Source of the DNA: Pseudomonadota bacterium
Lineage (GTDB): Bacteria; Pseudomonadota; Alphaproteobacteria; Sneathiellales; Sneathiellaceae
Direction of reading: 5' to 3'
Assembly (NCBI GenBank): GCA_024743055.1
Contig: JANSXH010000005.1
Coordinates: 173,419 to 237,418 of the forward strand
DNA length: 64,000 nt
Part shown: piece after piece, positions 17,943 through 28,711 of the stretch
How the letters are laid out: the number at the start of each line of letters is the position of its first letter
Numbering within the stretch: the first letter of the stretch is position 1
Notes under the pieces: generated by a model
Told to the model about the DNA's origin: nothing
The model's input: the letters and a program-made list of their open reading frames with translations, nothing else
The model's database searches: none
Position numbers and translations under genes: made by a program

Positions 17943-19466
17943 TCACTGACTAGGTATTTGCTGATTTGTCAGTTGTCGGTCGGATTTTTGACGAATATCG
18001 AAATCACTCAAACGAAGTCGGAGCTTTTCTCGTTTAAACTGTCGGCCAGCCCGAGGGTACAAAGTGCTAATTCTTCCTTCTTCATCCTTGTACCAACTGC
18101 TACAATCCGTTGCCCAGACAGTATTAGCGAGGTCATTTTGTAGTTTCAAGTTATAGTCGTCATAGGCGGCTTGTGTTGGTTCAATAAGCCTCTCTTTACC
18201 TGCAAGGCCCAGGCATTTCATGATAAGGGCAGCTTGGGCTTCAATCATATATATAACAGATGTGGACCCTACCCCTGTGTTGGGTCCAGTAACGAAATAG
18301 GCGTTTGGAAAGCCAGGAACCATTGCCCCTTGAAACGCTGCTGGGTCTTCTGCCCATAGCTTCTTTAGGGACAAACCCTCTCTGCCAATCATCTCGATTG
18401 ATTGCATCTGTTTTTTAAGGTCGAAACCTGTCGCCAAGACAATTACATCGGCGTCGTGATGCTTCCCAAGCGCATCCACAACTCCCGTTTCATCCATATT
18501 AGAGATGCCATCCGTTATCACAGAAACGTTTTCCCGGTTGAGCGCAGGAAAATAGTCATCTGAAATAAGGATTCGCTTACATCCTAACTCATAATCAGGC
18601 ACCAGCTTCTTTTGTAACTCAGGATCCTTGATGACATTCCGCATATGATCATTAACCCGCTTAGCGACAACTCTCCGTAGCCAGGATCTTCGCAAAAATA
18701 AAGGGGTGAGGAAAAACTCATAACGGAGGAATAAGCGAAGCCTAAGCATTTTCATGCGCCAAGCAGATTTGCGGAACATTTCTAATTCGGATTTGGTGTA
18801 GGCTCTGTCCAATCGAGGGGCGATATAATTTGGTGTGCGTTGAAAGATCATCACCCTTTTGGCAATCTTCGCCACTTCTGGCACGATTTGTACTGCGCTC
18901 GCCGCGCTACCAATTAAGGCTACATTTTTGCCAGACAAATCTACATCTTTCGGCCAACAAGCCGTGTGAAAAACTTCGCCTGTAAAATTTCCTAGACCGC
19001 TGAAATGAGGAATGTTTGGAGTATTAAGACCCCCAGACCCTATGACCACGTGCCGAGCAGAATAATCTCTGCCTCCGGCAACTGAAACATGCCAAAGAGC
19101 CGTGCTTTCGTCAAATCGGATTAACTCAACCTCGCTGTCAAAACGAATGTGGGGTTGAACACCAAATTCTTCCGCACAGTCTTTCAGATAGGTTTTAATT
19201 TCCATCTGCGGAGAGTATACATGACTCCAATTTGGGTTCGGCGCGAAGGAAAAGCAATAAAAATGGGAGGGAACATCACAGGCTGCCCCAGGGTACCTGT
19301 TCTTATACCAGGTACCGCCAATTTCTTTTTCCTTCTCCAGAATGATAAAATCGCGATTGCCAGCTTCAAGAAACTTAATCCCCATGCAAATGCCGGAAAA
19401 CCCGGCACCAATCACGATAACATCCAATATTCGTGCGGTATCCAATGACAGCGCCCCCGAATTCAC
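17943..19466 (-). CDS. flavin-dependent monooxygenase, Baeyer-Villiger type
   Basis: 507 residues. FAD site VIGAGFSGICMG (G20-x-G22-x-x-G25), GGTWYKNRYPGAACD (50-64), the type I Baeyer-Villiger fingerprint FTGEVFHTACWP (F161, H167, W171, P172) and an NADPH Rossmann loop LIGSAASAVQIVPE (185-198). Such enzymes insert oxygen next to a ketone to give an ester or lactone. The start is uncertain: the GTG at 19466 has only a weak Shine-Dalgarno, and a TTG a few codons in is possible. Upstream TetR and downstream SDR share the strand. Substrate unknown. Confidence 0.9.
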   Translation of the reverse strand: MNSGALSLDTARILDVIVIGAGFSGICMGIKFLEAGNRDFIILEKEKEIGGTWYKNRYPGAACDVPSHFYCFSFAPNPNWSHVYSPQMEIKTYLKDCAEEFGVQPHIRFDSEVELIRFDESTALWHVSVAGGRDYSARHVVIGSGGLNTPNIPHFSGLGNFTGEVFHTACWPKDVDLSGKNVALIGSAASAVQIVPEVAKIAKRVMIFQRTPNYIAPRLDRAYTKSELEMFRKSAWRMKMLRLRLFLRYEFFLTPLFLRRSWLRRVVAKRVNDHMRNVIKDPELQKKLVPDYELGCKRILISDDYFPALNRENVSVITDGISNMDETGVVDALGKHHDADVIVLATGFDLKKQMQSIEMIGREGLSLKKLWAEDPAAFQGAMVPGFPNAYFVTGPNTGVGSTSVIYMIEAQAALIMKCLGLAGKERLIEPTQAAYDDYNLKLQNDLANTVWATDCSSWYKDEEGRISTLYPRAGRQFKREKLRLRLSDFDIRQKSDRQLTNQQIPSQ

Positions 19467-19559
19467 TTCAACGCAAAAATAGTAGCTTCGGCAAATCCGG
19501 TGTCAACTTTTCCGCCCGATCGAATAGAGTCAGATTTCCTGCCTTGGAAAAATTCAGAC

Positions 19560-20186
19560 TCAATTGTCCGGAGCTAGCAGCATAGCTTCTGCCGTTCTAA
19601 CAAGCTCCGACAGGGTCCCTTCCCCTTCCCAGAACTGCGCCTCCGGATTATTGTTTGAGATCGCTCTTTCCCGCGCAGCAAGAAGATTAAACACGTAATG
19701 TTGCATTAGATACAGGCGGCGCGCCATTGTTTCAGGGTTTATGTCACTCATAAAAATTTTTAAATGAGCTAGGCACCTGAAATAACCGATATCTCCTGTA
19801 TTATTGACCGTTTCCTGAACGAAATTCGGATTATTCTGAAAAGCCTGTAAATACAACCGTACATTCGTCAAGGACCTTGGGTCAGTTTCTGGTAGAATGG
19901 CACTTTCAATAAAGATGGAAAGAACTTCGCGGGCAGATTTCGGGCCGCCGTTTGCCTCCAACTCATCCAGGAGTTCGACCCGTCGCACTTCAATGACTGC
20001 GGCGGCGTCCAGCAACAACTCACGCGCCAAATCTTGCTTAGTCCGAAAGTAATAATGCAGGGAAGCCATATTCTTCTGCTCAGCAGCAGCGACGATTTCA
20101 CGTACACTGACCCCATCCATCCCCTTTTCGGCGAATAATTTTTGTGCAGCTATTTTTATTTTATTTCTTGTTGATATTTTCGCCAT
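19560..20186 (-). CDS. TetR-family transcriptional regulator
   Basis: 208 residues. Helix-turn-helix MDGVSVREIVAAAEQ with the recognition part LHYYFRTKQDLARELL. The C-terminal ligand domain is unlike the other TetR protein in the window. It precedes the monooxygenase/SDR genes on the same strand with 93 bp between, so it is the likely local regulator. The region is unusually AT-rich for the window: 20 of 60 bases are G or C in 19741-19800. Confidence 0.88.
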   Translation of the reverse strand: MAKISTRNKIKIAAQKLFAEKGMDGVSVREIVAAAEQKNMASLHYYFRTKQDLARELLLDAAAVIEVRRVELLDELEANGGPKSAREVLSIFIESAILPETDPRSLTNVRLYLQAFQNNPNFVQETVNNTGDIGYFRCLAHLKIFMSDINPETMARRLYLMQHYVFNLLAARERAISNNNPEAQFWEGEGTLSELVRTAEAMLLAPDN

Positions 20187-20366
20187 TTACTACGCCTACT
20201 TAACGACCTCATCAGGCATGCCGCAGATACTATCGGTTCTGGACCAAGAAGCAACTTACAATTAATCTTTCACCAAATATGATCTTCAGACCAAGGCTCG
20301 GAAGATGAAGCCTCGTATTAATGGTCTTTTTATTAGTATATTGTTATTTAATTATTGCTTAACAAA

Positions 20367-21764
20367 TTAAGTATTCAGCGCTGAAATATTTTGCTGATGC
20401 TCGATACGTGTAATCGAGTATTTTTGACACAATAAATAAGTAATCAAATATAGAATCATAATAAAGGGAACGTAAAAGTATGAGACAGCCGTCATCTCTG
20501 ATTCTGTAACGACTTGTCTTCCTTCACCGGCAATGCTCAGGAAAACGCCTGACGCAAAAATTCCTAGGCCGGAAACAATCTTTTTTGAAAAAGAGATAGC
20601 AGCAAAATAAAGGCCTTCCATCCTATGTCCCGTTCGCCGCTCCGTTTCCTCCACCAAATCCGCTGTCATGGAACCAAATACAGTCTGAAGGGCTACTAGA
20701 AAGCCAATATAGACCAAGTTATGGAAAAGTAATATGGGAAGGAGAATTGGATCTCCATTTTCCGGCAATAAATCTGCGAGCCGTAAGATGATTGTTATAT
20801 TGCTGACAAGGAGCGAAGCAATAGCCAGAAATCGAACCACCTTCTTCTTTTCCTGGCCACGTGCAAAGCGAGGCACCATCCAAAGAGCGATAAGGGCGGA
20901 AAAGATCATAACGATCGCGAAATAGGCCACCTGTTGGGCGCTCAAGCCAAAAAAGAAAATGGCATAGTATATCTGCAAAGTGAAGATAGTACCAAAAGCA
21001 AGCATCGATGACATTGACGCGAAGAAAAGTGCCCTAAAGGAACCGTTTGCCAACACAAGCCGCAGGTTATCCAGAAAGCGGGGGTTAGATCCGGCAGTCT
21101 TTTCTTTTGGTTGAGGAAGAAAAGGGATCAGACGATGGGTCCCAAGAGCTGAAATTAGCATGGAAATAATAATGACGAAAGCGGCAAGGATCCCGAACGA
21201 TCGATATCCCTCAGCATTCAAAACCCCCTTTTCAATAGTGTCCGTTGGTGTCAAGAAAACAGTATAGGCGATAATCGCCATTACAATTCCGCCGAGCCAG
21301 CCGAAACTGTTTCTAAGGCTCATCAAACCCGTCCGCCCATCATAATCCTGGGTTATCTCAGCCAGCATTGCTGCATTTGGTATCTCAAACAAGGTAATGA
21401 ACAATCGAACAGCAATTGCCACTACAACCAGGAAGGCAAAAAGCTGCGCGGTAGAAAGGTCTTCAGGAGGGTTCCAAAGATAAAAGTAACTCAAAAGAAT
21501 TGGGATAATCGCCGCATACATGAACGGGTGCCGCCGCCCCAACCGGGACCGCCAATTGTCAGATAGATGCCCTACATAAGGGTCGGAAAAGGCGTCAAAT
21601 ACCAGGGCAATAAGAATGGCCAGACCTGTGTAAAAGGGTGAAAGGCCGAGAACCTGATTGTAATAGATCATCAAAAAGGTAGTAAAACCATTATCTTTGA
21701 CCCCATAGGCAATGGCCCCCAATCCATACAAAAACTTTGTACCGCGACCGATCTGCACAGCCAT
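20367..21764 (-). CDS. MFS transporter, GPH (MelB-like) cation symporter type
   Basis: 465 residues from the ATG at 21764, which has GAGG about 8 bp upstream and matches the family start (FLYGLGAIAYGVKDNGF). About 12 membrane helices. DAFSDPYVGHLSDNW followed by RLGRRHPFMY is the signature of glycoside-pentoside-hexuronide:cation symporters. Members in environmental bacteria often carry non-sugar substrates and sit beside catabolic SDR and monooxygenase genes, as here. Divergent from the RND adaptor gene. Confidence 0.85.
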   Translation of the reverse strand: MAVQIGRGTKFLYGLGAIAYGVKDNGFTTFLMIYYNQVLGLSPFYTGLAILIALVFDAFSDPYVGHLSDNWRSRLGRRHPFMYAAIIPILLSYFYLWNPPEDLSTAQLFAFLVVVAIAVRLFITLFEIPNAAMLAEITQDYDGRTGLMSLRNSFGWLGGIVMAIIAYTVFLTPTDTIEKGVLNAEGYRSFGILAAFVIIISMLISALGTHRLIPFLPQPKEKTAGSNPRFLDNLRLVLANGSFRALFFASMSSMLAFGTIFTLQIYYAIFFFGLSAQQVAYFAIVMIFSALIALWMVPRFARGQEKKKVVRFLAIASLLVSNITIILRLADLLPENGDPILLPILLFHNLVYIGFLVALQTVFGSMTADLVEETERRTGHRMEGLYFAAISFSKKIVSGLGIFASGVFLSIAGEGRQVVTESEMTAVSYFYVPFIMILYLITYLLCQKYSITRIEHQQNISALNT

Positions 21765-21946
21765 TAAAATTGCCTCATTCGTATTTTCAGCTTCGAACTT
21801 TACTGTAAGCGGGCAGGCTTGAATAGCCAAGCGTACTGTCACCGGAGGCGTTGCAAGACTTCACTTCAAATTTTCATTTCTTCATTTACTCCACACCCAG
21901 TAAATGTGAAACTCATAAGTACAGCTCGGGCTTTTAGGGGAATAAA

Positions 21947-23080
21947 ATGAAACAGGCAATTGCTACCTGCTGGGTTTTTGCAACGATTATTATTGGCTTC
22001 GGCCAAATTTCAGGACATGCAGCTGCCCAATCAAATACCTCACAAAAAGCTGCTCCACCAGCCGTGCTTGTTTCCGTGGCCAAGAAGCAGGAAATAGCTG
22101 ATCAGTTCGTCTTTTATGGTCGTGTGGAGGCAACCGCTCGCGTTGAAATTCGGGCACGGATAGATGGCTATCTTGGGCCTTTGGCCTTTGAGCAAGGTAG
22201 TTTTGTCAAGGAAGGCGACTTGCTATTTCAGATCGAGAAGGATCTTTATCAGGCAGCCGTTGCCCAAGCGAAAGCAAATCTGGCAAACTCTCAGGCCGCC
22301 GCCAAACTGGCAAAAATTGAACTTGACCGCTCAAAAGAGTTGAGAGGACGGAATGTGGTCGCTCAATCCCAATTGGACGAAAATTCCGCCAAATATGAAG
22401 AGGCATTGGCGGATGTGAAGTCCAATCAAGCTGACTTGGATCTTGCCGAGATCAATCTGGGCTATACGGATATCAAGGCCCCTATATCCGGTCGCATTGG
22501 TAAAGCTACAGAAACAAAAGGCTCGCTTGTCGGTCCGAGCAGTGAAGCATTGGCTCTACTGGTGGCGCAAGATCCTATTCAAGTCTCCTGGCCTGTTCCT
22601 GACAGACTGTTTACCGAGATAAGTCGCCGCCATGAGAGTAATGACAGCGTCAACATCAAGCTACGTCTGCCAGATGACAGTATTTATGAGCTGCCTGGTA
22701 AAATAATTTATTCCGAACCCAGTGCCAACAGCACGACCAACACGGTCACTGTCAGAGCAGAGTTTCCAAATCCAGAGTCATTACTTGTAGATCAGCAGCT
22801 AGTGACGGTTTTGATATCGCGAAAAGACACCGAGGAAAGACTGGTGATCCCCCAAAATGCGCTTTTGCTTGATCAGCAAGGGTCTTATGTCCTTGCCGTC
22901 AATGACAAGAATGTGGTGGAGGTAAAACGAATTACCACGGGAGCTCAGGAGGGTTCCTTGATGGTCATTGAAAGCGGTTTGAAGGAGGGTGACAAAGTCA
23001 TTGTTACCGGTCTTCAGAAGGTACGTAAGGGCATGGAAGTTGATCCCAAGCCTGCTACTGCTGAAAGTGCGTCCCAATGA
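21947..23080 (+). CDS. RND efflux periplasmic adaptor (membrane-fusion protein)
   Basis: 377 residues. N-terminal signal sequence (ATCWVFATIIIGFGQISGHA), barrel-sandwich half-motif VEIRARIDGYLGPLAFEQGS, an alpha-helical hairpin (AVAQAKANLANSQAAAKLAK to NQADLDLAEINL), the second lipoyl half DIKAPISGRIGKATETKGS, and a C-terminal beta barrel ending GLKEGDKVIVTGLQKVRKGM. It bridges the inner-membrane pump and an outer-membrane channel; no channel gene is present here. Stop and start of the pump gene overlap (ATGA, 23077-23080). Confidence 0.95.
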   Translation: MKQAIATCWVFATIIIGFGQISGHAAAQSNTSQKAAPPAVLVSVAKKQEIADQFVFYGRVEATARVEIRARIDGYLGPLAFEQGSFVKEGDLLFQIEKDLYQAAVAQAKANLANSQAAAKLAKIELDRSKELRGRNVVAQSQLDENSAKYEEALADVKSNQADLDLAEINLGYTDIKAPISGRIGKATETKGSLVGPSSEALALLVAQDPIQVSWPVPDRLFTEISRRHESNDSVNIKLRLPDDSIYELPGKIIYSEPSANSTTNTVTVRAEFPNPESLLVDQQLVTVLISRKDTEERLVIPQNALLLDQQGSYVLAVNDKNVVEVKRITTGAQEGSLMVIESGLKEGDKVIVTGLQKVRKGMEVDPKPATAESASQ

Positions 23081-26000
23081 TATTTGACTTTTTTATCCGG
23101 CGGCCGAAGTTTGCCATCGTGATATCACTTGTCGTTGTAGCTGCAGGCCTGCTCTCCATGGCAGTGATCCCGGTATCACAATATCCAGAAATCACGCCAC
23201 CAACGGTTCAGGTGACCGCATCCTATCCCGGTGCAGATGCCGAAGTTGTTGCTCAGACCGTCGCCCAGCCGATCGAAAGCGCGATCAACGGCGTCGATGA
23301 TATGATCTATATGAAATCGGGATCCAACGCCGATGGTACCTATAACCTCACGGTTTCCTTTGATGTTGGTACAGATCCGGATCTGGCGACAGTTAATACC
23401 CAGAACAGGGTGAGCCAGGCCCTCGCTGATGTGCCCGATGCAGTGCAGGAAATTGGTATCACTGTTCAGAAGCAATCAAGTGCAATACTGCAGATTTTCG
23501 GATTCTACTCTCCTGATGCCAGCCTCAGCCAGCTCTTTGTCAGTAACTATATCACTATCAATATTCTGGACGAAATCCAGCGAGTGCCAGGGGTTGGTAG
23601 CGCCAGCCTGATTGGCGGCTTGGATTATTCCATGCGGATTTGGGTCGATAATCCGACCTTGCTCAACAATCTGGGCATGACCAATCAGGATATCATCACC
23701 GCCATTCAGAACCAGAATATTCAGGCTCCAGCCGGTCGTATCGGGGCAGCTCCGGTGTCCGATGACCAGAGCCTTCAGTTGACGGTTCGAACCAAGGGGC
23801 GGCTGACCAGTGCTGCAGAATTCGAAAATATTATTTTACGGGCGGAAGAAGATGGATCAATCGTGCGCTTGCGGGATGTTGCCCGGGTAGAATTGAGCGC
23901 AGAGTATTTTGATACCGAGATTGTTCTTGGAAAAGCAGAGGCCGTGGGCCTCGCAATTTACCTCTCTCCCGGCGCCAATGCAGTGTTCACGGCGACGGCG
24001 GTAGAAGAAAAACTGGAAGCGCTTAAGAAGCGGTTCCCGTCTGGTATGACCTATCATAAGTTCGTCGACAGCGCGGAATTTGTCGATGACATGATCAGCA
24101 AAGTGATCGAGACATTGTTGGAAGCCTTTGTGTTGGTCGCCATTGTCGTTTTTGTCTTCCTTGGCCGCATACGTGCGACCTTGATTCCATTGATTGCTGT
24201 GCCTGTTGCCATTATAGGTGCCATAGCGGTGATCAATTTCATGGGATATACCGCCAATATTATCTCCCTGCTGGCCCTTGTTCTCGCCATCGGCATTGTC
24301 GTCGACGATGCTATTATCGTGGTGGAAAATGTCGAGCGAGTGATGGAAGAGGATCCGACCCTCTCACCGGCCAAAGCGGCCCACAAGGCAATGACGGAAA
24401 TTGCTGGATCCATCATCGCCATTACCTTTGTTCTATTGGCTGTGTTCATTCCAGTCGCCGTGTTGCCGGGCTCCTCCGGCGTCCTCATCCGACAATTCGC
24501 GGTGGCGATATCCGCAGCGATGCTGATCTCCGCCATCAATGCGCTGACCTTGTCGCCAGCACTCTGTGCTCTGTTCTTAAGGCCAGGCAAACCAATTATA
24601 TTCATGCGACCAGTGACCCGGTTCATTAACAAAATTGGTGACGGATATTCTGCCGTTGTCCGCAGGTTGGTTAGGGTCGCTGCAGTTTCCATTTTTATTG
24701 CAGTGGGTCTGGGGCTGACAGCTGGTTACGGGGTTCTAACAACGCCTGCCGGATTTGTCCCTCAGGAGGACAAGGGCTATATTATGGTCGTCTTCCAGCT
24801 CCCCCCTGGTGCGTCTTTCAATAGGACCGTCGCCGTATCGGAACAGGTCGCGACAGCACTGGAAGGAGATCCTGCCGTCGCGATCATCGGTCGGGTCGCC
24901 GGCATGGATATTCTTGGTGGGGGCAACGCATCGAACACAGGTGTTGTTTTTTTGAACCTCAAACCCTATGCCGAGCGTAAGACCAAGGACCTCTGGGCGC
25001 CCGCCGTTATCGCCAGAGCAATGCCAAAACTTGCCGGGATTGCAGACGCGGTCTTTATTCCCCTCAATCCGCCGACAATTGACGGCCTTGGGAATGCTGG
25101 TGGCTTTGACTATGTCCTGGAAGCATTGGAAGGGCAGGATCCCAATGAGATGGCCGCGGTCTTGCGGTCCGTTATCATTGAGGCAAATGCAGCACCAAGC
25201 ATAGCGGCAGCCTTCTCAACTTTTGAGGCAGATACACCCCAAGTCCAGCTTGATATCGACAGGGATAAAGCTAAAACCCTAGGCGTGGAGATTTCCGATA
25301 TCTTCAATGCCTTGCAAAGCCAGCTTGGTGGTTATTATGTCAATGATTTCAACTTGTTTGGGCGTACCTGGACTGTCTATGTGCAAGGGGCCAAGGAATA
25401 TCGCTCTCGCATTTCTGATATAAGCGCGATCCAGGTTCGGAATGACAGCGGGCAGATGGTTCCGATTTCCAGCTTTGTCGAAGTCAAACTGACAAACGGT
25501 CCCAGGCAAATCGTTCGCTATAACAATTACCGCGCAGCCTCCATCAATGGCAATCCAGATCCTGGTGTTGGCCTTGGAAGTGCCATGGCGGCAATGGAGA
25601 AAATCTCTGAGACTACTTTACCCGACGGATTTTCCTATGAATGGACGGGCCTGGCACTACAACAAGTGGAATCGGCCGGAAAGATGCCGATTGTGATCGG
25701 CTTGGCCTTCCTTTTTGCCTATCTTTTCCTAGTCGCCCTTTATGAAAGCTGGAGTATTCCTCTGGCCATCCTGACTTCCGTGGTCGTCGCTGCCCTCGGC
25801 GCTGTGGCAGGTATCAAGATCGCGGGCCTCAGTTTTGATCTTTATTCGCAGATTGGGCTTGTTGTTTTGATCGCTCTCGCGGCCAAAAACGCCATCCTAG
25901 TCAATACATTCGCCCTGGAAGAAAGAAATACCGGAAAATCGCTTATCGAATCTGCGGCTAGTGGCGCGAGATTGCGATTCCGACCCGTCATGATGACAAG

Positions 26001-26199
26001 TTTCGCCTTTATCATGGGACTGGTGCCTCTGGTCATCGCCATAGGCCCAGGCTCCGGCGCTATGGTGGCCATTGGGGTGCCTGTTTTTGCTGGCATGCTG
26101 GCGGCATCGACCTTTGGCATGCTGCTCATACCGATGCTCTACGTGACTTTCCAATGGCTGCGCGAAAAAACCGGATGGCAGCCTATAACGGAAGGGTGA
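23077..26199 (+). CDS. RND multidrug efflux pump permease (HAE1/AcrB type)
   Basis: 1040 residues, standard AcrB size. Starts FDFFIRRPKFAIVISL and has 12 predicted helices around two large periplasmic loops. Proton-relay aspartates are D410 and D411 in AIGIVVDDAIIVVENVER; the lysine partner is in IALAAKNAILV of helix 10. The periplasmic phrase YPGADAEVVAQTVAQPIE is the AcrB porter hallmark. With the overlapping adaptor gene it forms an export system for hydrophobic compounds, probably using an outer-membrane channel encoded elsewhere. It is only distantly similar to the partial RND protein at the window start. Confidence 0.97.
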   Translation: MIFDFFIRRPKFAIVISLVVVAAGLLSMAVIPVSQYPEITPPTVQVTASYPGADAEVVAQTVAQPIESAINGVDDMIYMKSGSNADGTYNLTVSFDVGTDPDLATVNTQNRVSQALADVPDAVQEIGITVQKQSSAILQIFGFYSPDASLSQLFVSNYITINILDEIQRVPGVGSASLIGGLDYSMRIWVDNPTLLNNLGMTNQDIITAIQNQNIQAPAGRIGAAPVSDDQSLQLTVRTKGRLTSAAEFENIILRAEEDGSIVRLRDVARVELSAEYFDTEIVLGKAEAVGLAIYLSPGANAVFTATAVEEKLEALKKRFPSGMTYHKFVDSAEFVDDMISKVIETLLEAFVLVAIVVFVFLGRIRATLIPLIAVPVAIIGAIAVINFMGYTANIISLLALVLAIGIVVDDAIIVVENVERVMEEDPTLSPAKAAHKAMTEIAGSIIAITFVLLAVFIPVAVLPGSSGVLIRQFAVAISAAMLISAINALTLSPALCALFLRPGKPIIFMRPVTRFINKIGDGYSAVVRRLVRVAAVSIFIAVGLGLTAGYGVLTTPAGFVPQEDKGYIMVVFQLPPGASFNRTVAVSEQVATALEGDPAVAIIGRVAGMDILGGGNASNTGVVFLNLKPYAERKTKDLWAPAVIARAMPKLAGIADAVFIPLNPPTIDGLGNAGGFDYVLEALEGQDPNEMAAVLRSVIIEANAAPSIAAAFSTFEADTPQVQLDIDRDKAKTLGVEISDIFNALQSQLGGYYVNDFNLFGRTWTVYVQGAKEYRSRISDISAIQVRNDSGQMVPISSFVEVKLTNGPRQIVRYNNYRAASINGNPDPGVGLGSAMAAMEKISETTLPDGFSYEWTGLALQQVESAGKMPIVIGLAFLFAYLFLVALYESWSIPLAILTSVVVAALGAVAGIKIAGLSFDLYSQIGLVVLIALAAKNAILVNTFALEERNTGKSLIESAASGARLRFRPVMMTSFAFIMGLVPLVIAIGPGSGAMVAIGVPVFAGMLAASTFGMLLIPMLYVTFQWLREKTGWQPITEG

Positions 26200-26278
26200 C
26201 AGGACGCACTCTCACCTTTATTTTGCATTGCACGAGAAACTTTACCTGTGTTAGTCGCATGACCTCAGCAGGAGTAAA

Positions 26279-28612
26279 ATGATGAGTGAGAGTATAGCAA
26301 CGGCCTCGGAACGACAGGAGAAGGATCCGGTTTGCGGAATGTCGGTTACTGTTACAGAGGCATCACACAAAGTCGACCATGACGGGGAGACTTTTCACTT
26401 TTGCTCAACTGGATGCCAAGACAAGTTCTCAACGGATCCGGAGTTTTATATTTCAGGAGGGCCTACCAGAAAGAAAACCTCTGCTCCTGTAGGAACTCAA
26501 TATACCTGCCCCATGCATCCGGAAATCGTCACGGATGAGCCAGGCGATTGCCCGAAATGCGGTATGGCCCTTGAACCCATGGGCATTCCGGATCCTGATG
26601 AAGGCCCAAATCCTGAGCTTGTTGATTTTACCCGGCGATTCTGGGTCAGCGCTGTCTTCGCAATCCCACTTCTCGTCCTCACCATGGGTCCGATGGTCGG
26701 CCTACCGATCCGCGAATGGCTCGGAGAACGCATTTCCGTTTGGTGCGAACTAGCGCTTTCAACACCTGTCGTCCTATGGGCTGCCATCCCGTTTTTCAAG
26801 CGCGGTTGGTCGTCCATTGTTAATGCAAGCCCAAACATGTGGACCCTGATTATGCTCGGGGTTGGGGCCGCTTACGGCTATAGTCTCGTCGCAACCCTTA
26901 TTCCGGGCTCTTTCCCTCCGTCTTTCCAAATGGCACCGGATGTGGTTCCTGTCTATTTTGAGGCCGCAGCCGTTATTATCGCCCTGGTTTTCCTGGGCCA
27001 GATCCTGGAGCTGAGAGCCCGGGAGCGAACTGGCTCTGCCATTAAGGCATTGCTTGACCTTGCTCCAAAGACAGCTCGACGTATCAATGCAGACAGCAGC
27101 GAAAAAGATGTTCCTATTGAGAACATTCTGGAGGGAGACAGACTTCGTGTCCGTCCGGGAGAGAGTATTCCGGTCGATGGATCTGTTATCGAAGGAAGTT
27201 CGCCCGTAGACGAAAGCATGATTACCGGGGAACCGCTCCCCGTTGAGAAAACATCTGGTGACCTCCTGACGGGTGGCACCTTGAACGGGACTGGTGCCTT
27301 GATCATGGCGGCGGAGCATGTGGGCACTGACACCATGCTCTCCAAAATAGTTGAGATGGTCGCGTCTGCACAGCGTTCGAGAGCGCCGATCCAGGGTCTT
27401 GTCGATAAGGTCGCGAGTTGGTTTGTTCCAATTGTTGTTCTGATTGCCGTCTTTGCCTTCGCAATTTGGGCCCTGGTTGGGCCGAGCCCAGCCATGATTC
27501 ATGCAATCGTCGCTGCCGTTTCTGTTTTGATTATTGCCTGCCCTTGCGCCCTTGGCCTGGCAACGCCCATGTCAATCATGACGGCGACCGGCCGCGGCGC
27601 GCTTGCTGGTGTCCTCATCCGGGATGCTGAGGCGTTGGAACGGTTTGCCAAGGTAGACATCCTTGTTGTCGACAAAACCGGCACATTGACGGAAGGTAAA
27701 CCGAAACTGGCAGATGTCCGCCCCCTTGATCCGGTAACGGAAAAAGACCTTCTGTCCGTTGTCGCCACCCTCGAGAAAGGATCCGAGCATCCCCTGGCGG
27801 AAGCAATTGTCAGAGGAGCGGAAGAGCAAGGCATTATGACCAGCTCCACTCAGGATTTCGAAGCCATCACGGGGAAAGGTGTCCAGGGAAAAATTGGTGG
27901 AAATACCGTCGCTCTGGGTAACAAGGCGATGATGGCAGATCTTGGCTTGGCAATCGAGACGATTGAAAAAGAGGCGGCGGCCTTGCAGGAAGAGGGCAAG
28001 ACGGTCATGTATGTCGCCATTGGTGGAGCCCTTGCCGGAATGATCTCCGTTGCAGATCCGATTAAAGAAACAACGGAAGAAGCGATCAATGCTCTTCATA
28101 CTGCCGGCATCCGGATCATCATGGCGACCGGAGATAACGAACGCACTGCCCAGGCTGTCGCTGCTAAGCTCGGGATTGATGAAATCCGGGCGGACGTAAT
28201 GCCAGCAGACAAAAAATCCCTTATTGATGACCTCCATGAAAAGGGGCATTTCGTTGCTATGGCCGGAGATGGGGTTAATGATGCGCCGGCTCTGGCAGCT
28301 GCTGATGTCGGTGTTGCCATGGGAACTGGGGCGGATGTGGCCGTTGAAAGCGCCGGGATTACTCTTGTAAAAGGCGACCTGACCGGAATTGTTCGGGCTC
28401 GCCTTCTTGCACGCGCCACCCTTCGCAATATCAAGCAGAACCTGTTCTTTGCTTTTGCTTATAACGCGGCAGGCATCCCGATCGCGGCCGGTATCCTATA
28501 TCCGGTTACCGGGACCCTGCTTTCACCGATGATCGCGGCGGCGGCCATGAGCTTATCGTCAGTTTCAGTAATTTCAAACGCCTTGCGCCTGCGCGCCGTC
28601 AAACTGCAATAA
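26279..28612 (+). CDS. copper-type P1B ATPase with YHS and CPMHP N-terminal metal domains
   Basis: 777 residues (ATG at 26279 or the adjacent 26282). Exports monovalent copper or a similar soft metal using ATP. The order is a YHS-type domain (KDPVCGM to [12 protein letters not shown]), a short cysteine domain (YTCPMHPEI to [12 protein letters not shown]), then the ATPase core: actuator TGE in [11 protein letters not shown], membrane metal site C421-P-C423 ([13 protein letters not shown]), phosphorylated D465 in DKTGT, the HP motif in [10 protein letters not shown] and [16 protein letters not shown]. No classical HMA domain with GMTCxxC is present; the two small N-terminal domains replace it. 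Follows the RND genes at 79 bp. No CueR-type palindrome was recognised upstream. Confidence 0.95.
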   Translation: MMSESIATASERQEKDPVCGMSVTVTEASHKVDHDGETFHFCSTGCQDKFSTDPEFYISGGPTRKKTSAPVGTQYTCPMHPEIVTDEPGDCPKCGMALEPMGIPDPDEGPNPELVDFTRRFWVSAVFAIPLLVLTMGPMVGLPIREWLGERISVWCELALSTPVVLWAAIPFFKRGWSSIVNASPNMWTLIMLGVGAAYGYSLVATLIPGSFPPSFQMAPDVVPVYFEAAAVIIALVFLGQILELRARERTGSAIKALLDLAPKTARRINADSSEKDVPIENILEGDRLRVRPGESIPVDGSVIEGSSPVDESMITGEPLPVEKTSGDLLTGGTLNGTGALIMAAEHVGTDTMLSKIVEMVASAQRSRAPIQGLVDKVASWFVPIVVLIAVFAFAIWALVGPSPAMIHAIVAAVSVLIIACPCALGLATPMSIMTATGRGALAGVLIRDAEALERFAKVDILVVDKTGTLTEGKPKLADVRPLDPVTEKDLLSVVATLEKGSEHPLAEAIVRGAEEQGIMTSSTQDFEAITGKGVQGKIGGNTVALGNKAMMADLGLAIETIEKEAAALQEEGKTVMYVAIGGALAGMISVADPIKETTEEAINALHTAGIRIIMATGDNERTAQAVAAKLGIDEIRADVMPADKKSLIDDLHEKGHFVAMAGDGVNDAPALAAADVGVAMGTGADVAVESAGITLVKGDLTGIVRARLLARATLRNIKQNLFFAFAYNAAGIPIAAGILYPVTGTLLSPMIAAAAMSLSSVSVISNALRLRAVKLQ

Positions 28613-28711
28613 AGCTTCCTAGCAGGTTGCGATAGTTTTAAGTCTTTAATTTACCCGCCGGGTTCCCTAAACTCCCAACACATCGGCATCTGTTGTGCCA
28701 AGGAGAACGCT

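Noticed and set aside
24054..24692. 212-codon minus-strand frame
   Set aside because: Reverse read of the RND pump helix block; low-complexity Met/Thr/Ala-rich translation.
26200..26278. CueR-type copper promoter before the P-type ATPase
   Set aside because: No ACCTTCC-N7-GGAAGGT-like palindrome is present in the 79-bp gap.
27572..28249. 225-codon minus-strand frame
   Set aside because: Antisense to the copper ATPase core.
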